From positions 53,602,768 to 53,666,767 of the forward strand of contig CM043944.1 in NCBI GenBank assembly GCA_014529385.2: 64,000 nucleotides of DNA, in the 5' to 3' direction. Origin of the DNA: Adiantum capillus-veneris (lineage: Eukaryota > Streptophyta > Polypodiopsida > Polypodiales > Pteridaceae). A program made the position numbers and the translations under genes. Of the stretch, positions 52,301 through 62,521 are shown piece after piece. The stretch's first letter is position 1. Each line of letters starts with the position of its first letter. The notes under the pieces were generated by a model that made no database searches, had not been told where the DNA came from, and saw only the letters and a list, made by a program, of their open reading frames with translations.

Positions 52301-53773
52301 GTGGAATCTCTTTCTTCTACCTTTATCACAAGCATGCAAAAATCGACACAAGATATCTCAAATGGCATTGATGATTCAATAATGGATACATCCAACCTTT
52401 TGGCGGAGGATCAATTTCTAGTCGGAGCAGACGAAGCTTTTGTGCAACATGACTCTATGGAGAATGAAGACGTTGAAGGTAACCTTGATCTTATCGAATG
52501 TTCTGAGAGTGCATCTTGTCTAAAAGAAGAGAGTGAAGAAGAAGATGAAATCATAGGTGGGGAGATCATGGACCACATTGATCATAAAGAGATGATTGTG
52601 TACATGGAATGCCAACTCCAAAACAAAGCAGAAGAGTGTGAGTTGAATCCATGTGAGGATAATATTCAAGAAGTGTTTGAGGATGTTGAGAAGCATCGGT
52701 GTGACCCATGTATATTAAGCATGGAGAAACCTATCATGCAAGAAGCCAAAGTTTTCACAAAATCAAATAGTAATCCATCAACCTTTGAGGTGGTACAATG
52801 TGAGGAGTTACAACCTTGCCAAAGGGGGGGCTTAGAAGGGGATGAAGAACATGGGAGAGTAGAAAAAAATAAAATCATAAAAGGAAACTGTCGGAGGGGT
52901 ATCGTTCTCTCGAATGGTGTTTTAGTGGGTGGCTCTTCATTCATGGGACAATCTCTTAGCAAGAAAGTCCAAGCTCTTGAAGCCCCACTCATCTTCACAT
53001 TGGGTTTCACCTCTTCAAAGTCAACTTCTCCTCTCTTCACATATACCTTTCATCGGGGTCACCATACCTTCTTAAGTGGAAGAGGACATGAATACTTGGT
53101 GATGAACGGATGTTTCCAAACCTTCTTCATTTGGTTCTTTGGTGTATGGAGGTCGCACATTGTGATGCTTATGGTCTTCATCATAGATGAAAAACTTGTT
53201 GATTGCTACATGTGGATATTTCATCAATCAGTACCAAAGTCTATTCTCTTCCAATGTGTTGGAAGCAATAGAAACCTTTGTCTATTATCTACTTATGTGG
53301 AAAACTATTTGCAATATCTTCCAATAGTAGTTGGAAGTATGAATCAAGCTTTCATAAATCATGAAGGTCATAGAATTTTTGACTTGATGAGCCTACCCAG
53401 GTTGAATGAATTTTATGAGATAGAGTTGAGGAATTTGCTCATACAAGCTCTTGAAGATCGTAGTAGATACATCAACTTTACACAGGAGAAAGAGCAACCA
53501 ATCTTTTATATCACATTCATAGTGATAGATGCAATGATGGACAACAATAAAATCTACAAGTTTCTTCAACCGAAATCAGTAAGTGATTCCATACCATACA
53601 TCTCTCTTTGGGAAAGATATTTCAAGATCTTTGATCCTGGGGGGTGCTTATGGAAACTTTCTCAATGGAGAAGGTTTACTCAGTCACTTCATTACATCCT
53701 GCTATTGGCTACCTTCAAGGTCTTCATTCTCCATAGAGTCATGTTGCACAAAAGCTTCGTCTGCTCGGACTAG
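52301..53773 (+). pseudogene. LTR-A ORF2, copy 2, C-terminus replaced at the inversion joint
   Basis: 490 aa, in frame with gag across the TAA. The natural N-terminal part (52301-52480) is acidic and serine/asparagine rich. From 52481 to 53710 it matches the copy 1 core. At 53710/53711 the natural C-terminus is lost. The last 20 or so residues are antisense ORF2 sequence, because 53711-53902 is the inverted copy of about 52290-52480. Family unknown: no protease (DSGA), RT, RNase H or integrase motif; many aromatic residues; no CCHC. Confidence 0.65.
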
Positions 53774-53902
53774 AAATTGATCCTCCGCCAAAAGGTTGGA
53801 TGTATCCATTATTGAATCATCAATGCCATTTGAGATATCTTGTGTCAATTTTTGCATGCTTGTGATAAAGGTAGAAGAAAGATATTCCACATTTGAATCA
53901 CA
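53711..53902 (-). repeat. Inverted copy of the ORF2 5' part
   Basis: The minus strand reads the same residues as 52290-52480 (SSTFITSMQK, NGIDDSIMDTSNLLAEDQFL) with a few changes. It ends at DSNVEY, beyond which similarity to gag is lost. Confidence 0.9.
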
Positions 53903-55169
53903 ACAAACTCCATATCCAGGACATAATGCAGTGCATGTAAAGTACATGCACTCGGAGGGAGTCATAGATAAACAAGCATTAGTGCCTGTTACACCCTATG
54001 CAGAGCCTAGTCCATTTACAGTAATGGTAGAAGGAGATTGGTATAATTCACATACGCCACCAATGGAAGAAACAGTGACTTATGCTCCACCAGAGCTTGC
54101 ACCAATGTATTATGTAGCTAGTCAAGGTGTCAGACCTCCCATGGTAAGACCCATGATGAAGCCAAGAACGTGAAACTATCATAACTGTGGTGTTGATGAT
54201 CATTGGAAAAATGAATGTTCAGAGCCTGAAAAAAACCTCAAACCAATTGAAGCCTATTGCATACAATATTGCAAAAGGGAGGACACTTTTCGGAATATTG
54301 TCATAAAAATCCTTTGAACAAGGGTAAAACGATAGTAAAGGTAGTCCAAGTGATACCTAGTAGCTCATGAGAGAGTGAACCGATTGTTCCAACCAAGGTA
54401 ACCACTCAAACCCAGCCCAAGAAAAAGAAACACAACTCCTCTGATGATTCGAAAAATACAAAAGTTTCTTCTCAAAGAATCAAAAGAAGCAGAAGCAAAA
54501 GATATAAGATGAGAAACAAAAACAACGCGTTAAAATCGAGGAGAAAGTAAAAAAGCTATTCCAAGAAAAGTTGAAAGAAACTAGAAGTGAATTTAAAGAA
54601 ACAACCGTGAAATCTGGAGGATCCATTCTGGTTGATAAAATTTTTGAGCCTATTAATGCCGCCTTGGAAGCCTACCAAGCAAGACTTAAAGCAGGCCAAA
54701 ACATGGAAGACAAATGGAAAAACTATCCTTCTCCAGACATGGAAGCAGCTAAGCTAGAAGCTTATCAAAATTTGGTAAGAATCACGCAAGAAATGCTCGA
54801 AAAACAAAAACCCAAGCTTGAAAGTATCGCAAAACCTAAAGATCTTGTGGTAAGAGACACTAAAGAAAAATCTGATGTGGCAGCAGAATCCCTCCTTGAA
54901 ACAAAATAACTAGAACCTATAGTGCGTGACAGCAAAGATATCTTAGACGAAATTCCATTTGTCGAGGAAGACTGGTCCGGACACTTATTGGAAAAATTGA
55001 GAGAGATCAATGATGGGAGCCTAACTCTAAAGTCAACTCCTATAGAGGAAGTATGGTTGGATAACCTATCTTCTGATATAAACGTGGATGTACAATCCTT
55101 GTACGGGGATTGCGGAGTTGAAACTTTGATAATGTCCAAACCATTGACCTTGAAAACATTACCTCCTTA
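53903..55169 (+). pseudogene. Fragment of another gag (two zinc knuckles) and linker
   Basis: The frame around 53910-54173 (HSEGVIDKQALVPVTPYAEP, TYAPPELAPMYYVASQGVRP) runs into YHNCGVDDHWKNEC, a CCHC knuckle with its first Cys changed, after a stop at 54171. A second knuckle remnant (near 54250-54310) is scrambled by a shift. 54571-55169 is a mostly open region with a TAA at 54907-54909; it is rich in Lys and Glu (MLEKQKPKLESIAKPKDL, then DILDEIPFVEEDWSGHLLEK), perhaps the linker towards protease. I cannot link it to another element here. It is cut on the left by the LTR-A remnant and on the right by the Tat-2 LTR. Confidence 0.55.
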
Positions 55170-55245
55170 TTTGCCCCATTGGTGTTGGACCAAGCTCAAT
55201 TGTATCTAAACATCAGAAATTCTCCTCTTTTGAGCTGAGTTTTTT

Positions 55246-55286
<41 letters not shown>

Positions 55287-55431
55287 TGTGTGGAGTGGGC
55301 AAGTGGGTAGTCTCTCTCCTCTCACTCCAGAGGTGTGTTCCCTGTCTCGCCCAGGTGTGTTGTGTATGTCTTCCCAAGAGTGTGTGTCCGGTCGTTATAG
55401 AGGCACTGTGTGTGTTTTCATCCCGCTCACA
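55170..55431 (+). repeat. Tat-2 5' LTR, truncated
   Basis: Last 262 bp of the LTR with a (GT)n tract at about 55247-55285, ending GCTCACA at 55431. The primer site TGGCGCCCCCACGGAGGA follows at 55438-55455. Confidence 0.9.
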
Positions 55432-55956
55432 TTCTTTTGGCGCCCCCACGGAGGATCTTCTTCGAGTACCTTCTGCTTGGAGCTCAAGCTTCGAGATTCG
55501 GGATTACAGATTATAGGTTACAGGTTATAGGGATAGGTACAGGTACAAGTGATTCACACAGGTACAGGTAGCTGGAGTACAGTGATATACTAGCTTTGGT
55601 GTCACTTGCAGTTGTTGTGGGCATGCATCACTTGGCGCCTACTTGAGCGCATTGTCTGGTGGATTGTACGTTACTTGTGGAAACTGCCATTGTACGCATT
55701 TGTGGAGCCATACTTGGTTGTATTTGGCAGTCCCAGCCATTTCTGAGACTTGGTCTGGAAGATAGTCATTTCTGAGACTTGACTATACGTGATTTGCATT
55801 AGCCTTCGTGTGAGGGTCGATAGCGTGAGGTTTTTATTGAGCTGGAGGATTCTCAAATGTAGAGATCCTTTCGGTGATACAGGTAGCTGGAGCACCCTTT
55901 TTGTGACCTCGCCATAGGCTATGTACTAGTGAGTCCTACTTGTTGCTCGGGTTCTA

Positions 55957-56381
55957 TTGTTGACAGTTTATGCATACATATACAGTCTATATTTTGGGTT
56001 CCTACTGCTCTATTTCTGGGGAAACTCTGCCAAAATTTTTCGAAGTTATGATGGCTGGTTTTTTGGTCTTTTGAGCCATTTATGCTGTTATGCAGTTGAA
56101 ATTTTGGCAAAATCAGAGGTTAAGTCAGGTGTGCCTTCTTGGGAGCTTCATGGTTGGCTTTAATGGATGATCAAAATGGCCCTCAATTCACTCCTTTTCA
56201 TTTAACTCAAAGAATCCAGATAAATTTTCATGTGTTCAGGAAGATTTTTTTCCAGCAGCGCATAGTCTTTATGTTCGGACCAAGAAGATTACGAGAGATC
56301 CTGGAATGTCCTTTGCCTGTTGTCATTCTGATGATTAACTATGAAAACTCATTTGATGTGCATGTGTTTTTCCTTATCTAA
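55957..56381 (+). pseudogene. Tat-2 ORF upstream of gag
   Basis: Same two overlapping frames as in Tat-1 (55957-56163, 56139-56381), including RKIFFQQRIVFMFGPRRLRE and SFDVHVFFLI. The common frame break supports descent from one already shifted ancestor. Confidence 0.6.
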
Positions 56382-56483
56382 AGTTGAGCTCCATTGAAGT
56401 TTTTGGGGATTGGGTAGTCAAAAGTTTTGGGTTCTTGCAAGTGTGTTCAAAGGGGTTCTCAAAGCATTGTAACTTGGGTAGCC

Positions 56484-58592
56484 ATGGCTTTCTCTTATCC
56501 GGAGTTTCATGGAAGAAGTGATGAAGATGTGGAAGATTTTTTGGAAAAGATGGAGGTTGCCTGCATTAGCAACCAAATTCATGACCCTGTGCAGATGTTA
56601 CGTCTTCTCCAAATTTGTTTGAAGAGTGATGCACGAGTCTGGTCCAAAACATTTGAAGAGGAGTTGCGTGCAGCGGATCCACCTGTAAGATTGAGTTGGG
56701 ACAATCTAAGGCATGGGTTGGAAGTGGAGTTTGTGAAGATAGAAGATCCTGACAAAGTGTGGCAAGAAGTACAGGGTTTAGTGCAAAAGGAAGGTGAGCC
56801 AGTAGATGCGTACATACGTAAGTTCTCATTGGCATGGGAGAGAATGTGCAAGGCCTTAGCACCACAGGTACCCCCGCCTGACATGATGAAGAAGGATAGG
56901 TTCTTGGTTGGTCTTTGGGAGAATATACGTTGGAGAGTGGAGCTAAAGAAGCCTAGGACATATGAAGATGCACTAGAAATAGCAAGGAACAAAGAGTGGA
57001 AGTTGAAAAAAATGAGCCAGTTAGGGGTGGAGTCTTTGCCAATGAGGTCTGAATTTCAGCCTATGGACTCTTTACAAGGTCGCATGCCAGGGGTTCATCA
57101 CAAACCAGTGGTTCCTGCTACTACTCAGGTTATGCCAGCAGTGGTCACTACTGCAGTGCAAGATGATGGGCTAAGGCAAGACATGAGGCAAATGGTAGAT
57201 TTAATGAAGAATCTCAGCCTAAACATGCTAGGTCAAGTGGGAAATAATCGAGGTCGAGGGAGGTTTGCAAATCAGCCAGGAGGTGAAGAAAGGCCTAGGA
57301 ATGGTGTTGGACAAAGCAATGGTAGGTTTTGGAGGCAGACGCCCACATGTTACAATTGTGGAGAGTTGGGTCACATCAGCCCGCAATGTGATAAGCCACC
57401 AAGGATGGGGGGAGACATGTATCCATTGCCAAGACAGGTGCTAACTAGGTCAAATGATTATGGCATCGAAATTAAGGGAGACGAAGGAACCAGTGGACTG
57501 ACCCAGGAGGAAAAGGGAAAGACAAAAGTGCTAAGTGTAGTCACCTTGGAGAAGGCATCAAAGCTAGAGGATGCATTAGTGATGCCTATTGGGAAGAGGA
57601 CCAAAGAGGATAAGGAAGGAAGAAGTGCCCCAGGTCCTAGTAAGAAGAAAGGAAAGAGCCATGAAGGCGAGGATGTCAAGGCCAAGAGGAAAAGGAGAGA
57701 TCGTCGAAAGTTTCATGTTTCAGATTTTCCACTAGGGGATGGGCAATTAAGCTATGACTTGAAGGAGGATCTGACGAGCAGGAAGGCAGATGTTACTTTT
57801 GGGCAGCTTATAGAGATGGTGCTTAAGCTAAAGCGACAATGGAAGAGGATGGTTAACCCAATGGAGAAAGAGCCAGAGAGAGGTTCAGTAAAGGTGTTGG
57901 CAATGGATGAGCTACCAGACATTTGTCCAATAGTAGATGTGTGGCATAAAAGGAAAAATTTGGGACAAGGTTATGTGGATGGCGGAGCCCAAATATGCGT
58001 CATAACACACTCATGCATTGAGAAGATGGGTCTCACAGTGGCTGGGGTGTCAGGTTTTCGGATCAGATTGGCAAACCATCAAAAAGTAAAATGCTTGGGT
58101 GTTGTAAAGAGCTTAGAAGTGGAGGAATATGATGCAAAGGCAGTGGTTGATTTTCATGTGATGCCAGCAGGGTTGGGAGCATATCCTATTATACTGGGAA
58201 AACCATGGTTACGTGCAGTGGGAGCTGTTCAAGATTGGCGACATGGTACGATTAGCCTCTATGGAAAGACAAGTACCAAGAAGCTTTATAATATGGACAC
58301 AAGGAAACGATTAGAGGAGCTTTATGAAGATGAGGATGAGTCTAGTGATGAAGACTCTTCCACGGTGACAGATGAGGACAGTGATAGCACTACCAGCAGT
58401 GATGAGGATGCTGATGTTGCATTTCTTTTGATGGACAAAGAAATCCAGGAGTTTGGTTTAGTTGCATTTGCGAATGAGGTTGAAGATGAAAGTGAAGGGC
58501 CTTATGAAGTGATTGAAGAGCTGATGCAAACCAAGGTTGAGTTGTCAAAGAAGCAGGAATTGATGACACAAATGATCAGTGGAGACCTCTGA
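56484..58592 (+). pseudogene. Tat-2 gag and protease, open reading frame ended by a nonsense codon
   Basis: One continuous frame from MAFSYPEFHGRSDEDVEDFL through gag, an intact knuckle (CYNCGELGHISPQC) and protease (YVDGGAQICVI) to the acidic linker. It ends at TGA 58590-58592, where Tat-1 has TCA (Ser). The frame shows that gag and pol are a single ORF in this family, without programmed shifting, and identifies the single-base loss in Tat-1. Confidence 0.9.
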
Positions 58593-58595
58593 GCT

Positions 58596-60643
58596 ATGGA
58601 GAAGGATATATATTTGCATATGCTGGCTAGTTTTCCTGATTTGTTCATTACTTCATATGAAGAGATCAGAGGATTCAAGGGTGAAGAGATGCATATAGAG
58701 CTGAAAGAAGGTGCTAAGCCAGTGCGGCAAAGGCTAAGAGGGATGGTTCAAGAGCAAATGGAAGCCTTGCGAGAAGAGGTGGACAAGTTGTTGAAGGCAG
58801 GGTTCATAGTCCCTGTGGAGACCACAGAATGGGTGAGTCCAGTTGTAGTTAGTCCAAAGAAGGATGGGAAGTGGAGAATTTGTGTAGATTTTAAACCCTT
58901 AAAAGCAGCCACTAAGAGGAACCCATATCCTCTTCCATTCATCGATCAGATCTTGGATTCAGTGGCAGGTTATGAGAGGTACAGTGTGTGTGATGGTTTT
59001 TCAGGCTATTTTCAATTGAAGATTGCTCTTAAAGACCGCACAAAGACCACTTTTATTACGCCATGGGACTGCTATTGCTACACAGTATTGCCATTTGGGT
59101 TGTCAAATGGACCTTCCTTCTATCAAGAGAGAGCAAATTGGGTGTTGGAACCACTCATTGGTAGTTGTGTTAAAGCTTTTATGGATGACTTCTGTGTTTA
59201 TAGCAGTAGGGCTGAACACCATGAGAAGCTGCAGATGGTATTGGCTCGATATGATGAATGTGGAGGACAACTAAATCCAAAGAAATTTCATCTAGCACAG
59301 CCAAGGGTGAAGTTATTGGGCCATATGGTGTCAGAAAATGGCATTGAGGCTGATGCAGATAAGGTTAAGTCTATTGTTCTTCTTACATCACCTACGAGTA
59401 CGAAGCAATTGGCAACTTTTATACACAAAGTGAAGTAGATGGCAAGGTTTATTCCATTGTCTTCTCAGATTCTTTATCCATTACAACAAGTGGCAAAACA
59501 TGATCCATTGCAATGGGATGACAAGTATGAAGAAGTGTTTCAAGAGGTGAAAGAGGTGTTAGGGGGTTTGTCAGCCATGCAGGCTCCTGATTGGGAGAAA
59601 GTTTTTTATGTAAATCCCTCAGTAGGGGATGATGCCATTGGATCCATGCTATTGCAAAAGGGGAAGGGCAGCCATTATATGAGGCCAATGTATTGTGCAA
59701 GCTGAGTGAAGTTGGTAGCGGAGAGAAAGTTCTCAGAAGTAGAGCTAGTGATGGCCAGTGTAATATTTTCTTGTCGACGATCTCGTCATTACTTTCTACC
59801 ACGGCCTTTTGTTAATTAATGGTACTAACATGTCAAATGTGGTGAAGAAATGGGTAATTGAGCTGCAAGAGTTTGAGTTCTCTTTTCTAGTGGAAGATAG
59901 TACAAAGGCTACCCTAGCTGATTTGTTGACCTACAAGGAGAATCCCCTTATTGTTAAGGAAGAGGTGGTGAGAAAGGTAGTTGAAGAAGTGCCACAGATC
60001 AGTAATGCACATGTGTTTTTCTTTGATGGTTCATACAGAAAGAGCCATATGTGATGCAGCTTCAGGGGGTATAGCACTTTATGATCCAGAGGGGAAGCTA
60101 GTATGCAAGAGAGGGTTCAAATTGGATGCTCATAGTAACAATGAGGCTGAATATGCTACTCTGGAAGCCAGATTACACATTTGTTTGAAGCATGGGGTTC
60201 GAAGGTTGAGCATAAAAGGTGATGCCTTGTTAGTGGTGAAGCAAGTGTTGGGTGTGTGGAAGAGCAAGAACACCTCATTGAAGGAAATGTGCTTCAAAAT
60301 TAAAGGCCTGTTAAAAAAGTTCAAAGCATGGATCATCAGACACATTGAACGTGCTCTAAATGGAGAGGCACATGAAGCAGCTCAAGGCATGATTGGGGAG
60401 CTATTTGTGTTGAGGACCACTTTACCTCTTTATCATAGCCGGGAAAGTTTGGCTCAAGAAGAGGAGTTTTTGCTAACAGGAATCATTCCAAAGGAGATTC
60501 AGAAGTCTAAGAAGTATGGCTTTGTGCGTAGAGCATACAGGTACAAATTTATTGGTGATGTCTTATACATGAAAGGGGCTGATCTCGTGTTGAGACGTGT
60601 ACCTTGGCGGGAGGAGCTTTACAGAGTGTTGGAAGAGAATCAT
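58596..60643 (+). pseudogene. Tat-2 RT, RNase H and integrase start, multiply broken
   Basis: RT is open at 58596-59438 (FMDD present) until TAG where Tat-1 has TAC. A stop at 59703-59705 replaces CAA in the RNase H region. A 32-bp stretch present in Tat-1 (about 29781-29812) is missing at about 59812. Four extra bases at about 60050 (CCATATGTGATG) shift the second RNase H, which continues to 60643 (NNEAEY, GDALLVV). Integrase is lost after its first residues. Confidence 0.9.
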
Positions 60644-61930
60644 ATAAAGTGCGCCAACAAGTGTGAAGGAACTGCCATTAGCAGCAGTGAGCAAAATCTT
60701 TCCAACTCCCTGAACTGGATAAGAGGCGTTGTTGGCACAAGTGATTGAATTCCCATGAGGGACTGACTCGAGAGAGGTAAACAATTCACGATGTGAGGTA
60801 ATGCGCTTTGTAGCACCACTGTCGAAATACCACACATGTGAATCTGCAGCAACTGACAAGCATGCATCATGGATAGGAGGATTGTAAGTGCACTCTGCTC
60901 TAAAAGCCCATTCTTCATCAACAGCAGCAACACAGTCTCCTTTCAAAGAAGACTCAACAATGGCTGCATTTGTAGTGGAACCAGCATTTGGAGTGGAACC
61001 ACCCTCTTTCTTCTTAGCCTCTTTGGCCTTCAACTTAGGACACGACTTGATCAAGTGATCATTGGCTTTACAATAATGGCAACGCATCTTCTTTTTGCCC
61101 TTATCACCAGAATTTCCAGACGAAGTGCTGCCAGCAGAAGCATTAGGAACATAAGTTTTGCTACTCGTAGCAGAACCATAAGAAGTGGTTGCATTACTGT
61201 TACCACCCTTTCTTTGAGAAGCAATAAAAGCCTGTTCAACTGCACGCTGCCTAGTCCTATTTTTTTGGGAAAGTGACTCTTGCAAAAGAAATGTGCATAA
61301 TGCATCAAACTTGACAACTTCAGGATTTCCTTGGGTCATCAGTCTCCAAGTACTAGCAAAAGTCTGGTAGGAATCTGGTAAGGCATCAAGAACAGTCTGC
61401 ACAAGGGAACTGTCTGAAATGACTTCACCTGCAGAAATAAGCTGCTCATTGATATCCTTGACACTAGCAAGGAAAGTTTCCATATCATCTTCCTCATTCA
61501 TAATCTTCGACTCCAGCTCTTTACGTAGCAAAGCAATTTTAGCCTCATTGCGGCTTGCATAAAGACCTGCTAAAATATCCCAAGCCTGTTTTGCAGATTT
61601 TGCTGAACGGATGTGAGGAACAATGGTGCGCTTCACAGACAACGCAATCAATGCATGATCCTGCGCATCCTTAACATCCCAACGAGCTTGTTCTGCCGTA
61701 GGCAAAACAACTCTAACAGCTGCAATCCTTGCAGCAAGACCTGCAACATCCTCAACATCGCCTACATCCTCAGAACCAGGACGTACATCAACGCCTTGCA
61801 CAATGTTCCAAACACCCTTTGACACAGGAACATGTTGCATCATATCAGCCCACATAGGGTAGTTGTCCCCATCCAACCTGTCCTCAGCAGCAAACATCTT
61901 GAACACATCTGTGTTGTTGTTGTCAGCCAT
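60643..61930 (-). pseudogene. Copia-1 gag and start of protease
   Basis: I place the start at the ATG 61930-61928 (MADNNNTDVFKMFAAEDRLD), since upstream codons lie in the leader. Family signs in order: GDNYPMWADMM, AKQAWDILAGLY (UBN2-type gag), LLRKELESKIMNEEDDMETF, a CCHC knuckle CHYCKANDHLIKSC, then the protease start WYFDSGATKRITSHRELF with catalytic DSGA. It runs open to ALYM where the element is cut. Over this part the coding sequence has no stop, so truncation may be fairly recent. Confidence 0.9.
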
Positions 61931-62267
61931 GGTAAATGCTGCACCTGATGTGAAAACTGCCCGAAAATAGGAGAAACAGAGCGGGAACAACCTGTGCTAT
62001 ATAGCACAAACCATAGAAAACGGCACCTGTTATGCAAAAAACGGCACTGACAGAAATTCTGCACAAAATGACGAAATAGCCTGTGCAGTACTACCTGTAG
62101 TGGAAACGTAGGCCGAAATGAGCCCAAATCAAAATTCTGAGAAGACCTAGCTCTTTGAGCTTTCCCAAAATTTTTGTCGACCTGCGAACGCTCGCCAAAG
62201 CTCACTAAAATCGGAGAAAGTGAGCAGGCGTGTGCTGGAGCAGCTGGCGACTAAGCCCGGGAGGGCG
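61931..62267 (-). other. Copia-1 leader
   Basis: About 340 bp between primer site and gag, with no gene seen. Confidence 0.6.
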
Positions 62268-62285
62268 TGACCTGCTCTGATACCA
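62268..62285 (-). other. Copia-1 primer-binding site (tRNA-iMet)
   Basis: The minus strand reads TGGTATCAGAGCAGGTCA, beginning with the standard complement of the initiator tRNA-Met 3' end used by most plant copia elements. Confidence 0.95.
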
Positions 62286-62287
62286 AT

Positions 62288-62521
62288 TGTTGGAATTAGG
62301 GTTGCAGAGAAACACACACAGCTTGGAGAAGACGAAGGAAGCTCAAGGCACACAATAGAGAGTGTATTACTTGGTGTGCAATGGAAAGATAGATAGCCCT
62401 GGAGTGATGGGCGTATATACAATGCACGGGGGGAAAAACCTCCTAAAGAGGGAAAAAATGCACCGGCGGTCCTAGTGTGTTCACACACATCACTACCACA
62501 TGTATATGGTAACAGCAAACA
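62288..62521 (-). repeat. Copia-1 5' LTR (234 bp)
   Basis: The minus strand begins TGTTTGCTGTTACC and ends AATTCCAACA two bases before the primer site. The TATA box TGTATATACG lies at about 62414-62423. The outer border is set by the TG end and the return of transposase coding sequence at 62522. Confidence 0.8.

Larger units (their letters stand above)
35398..53902. mobile_element. LTR-A array: LTR-sharing tandem elements rearranged by an inversion, with nested Tat-3
   Basis: Present order: LTR (minus), tail (minus), 1230-bp core (plus), tail (plus), LTR (plus, holding Tat-3), primer site, gag, ORF2 5' part (plus), core (plus), ORF2 5' part (minus). The cores (38149-39378 and 52481-53710) are the same length. 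Each is flanked by inverted repeats, but of different sequence: tail plus LTR around the first, ORF2 5' part around the second. Flipping 38149-53710 gives a regular minus-strand tandem (LTR, ORF2, gag, LTR, ORF2...). So a single inversion explains the layout. I see no RT, RNase H or integrase, so the family looks non-autonomous. The left border abuts satellite; the right side is truncated at about 53902. Confidence 0.8.
55170..60643 (+). mobile_element. Tat-2, truncated relative of Tat-1
   Basis: Starts inside the LTR (TTGCCCCATTGGTGTTGG, equivalent to about 25107) and ends inside integrase (GAAGAGAATCAT, equivalent to about 30636), where copia sequence of opposite orientation begins. Over the shared region it is closely similar to Tat-1. 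It carries three nonsense changes, a 32-bp deletion and a 4-bp insertion in pol, so it is inactive. Its gag, by contrast, keeps the reading frame and the knuckle cysteine that Tat-1 lost. Confidence 0.95.
60643..62521 (-). mobile_element. Copia-1, 5' part of a Ty1/copia retrotransposon
   Basis: Read on the minus strand: LTR 62521-62288, initiator tRNA-Met primer site, leader, gag and the beginning of protease. It stops at 60643 where Tat-2 begins, so protease end, integrase, RT and the 3' LTR are gone. To the right it abuts CACTA-2 coding sequence, apparently an insertion point. Confidence 0.9.

Noticed and set aside
60869-61276. Plus-strand frame of 135 aa
   Set aside because: Antisense shadow of the copia gag.
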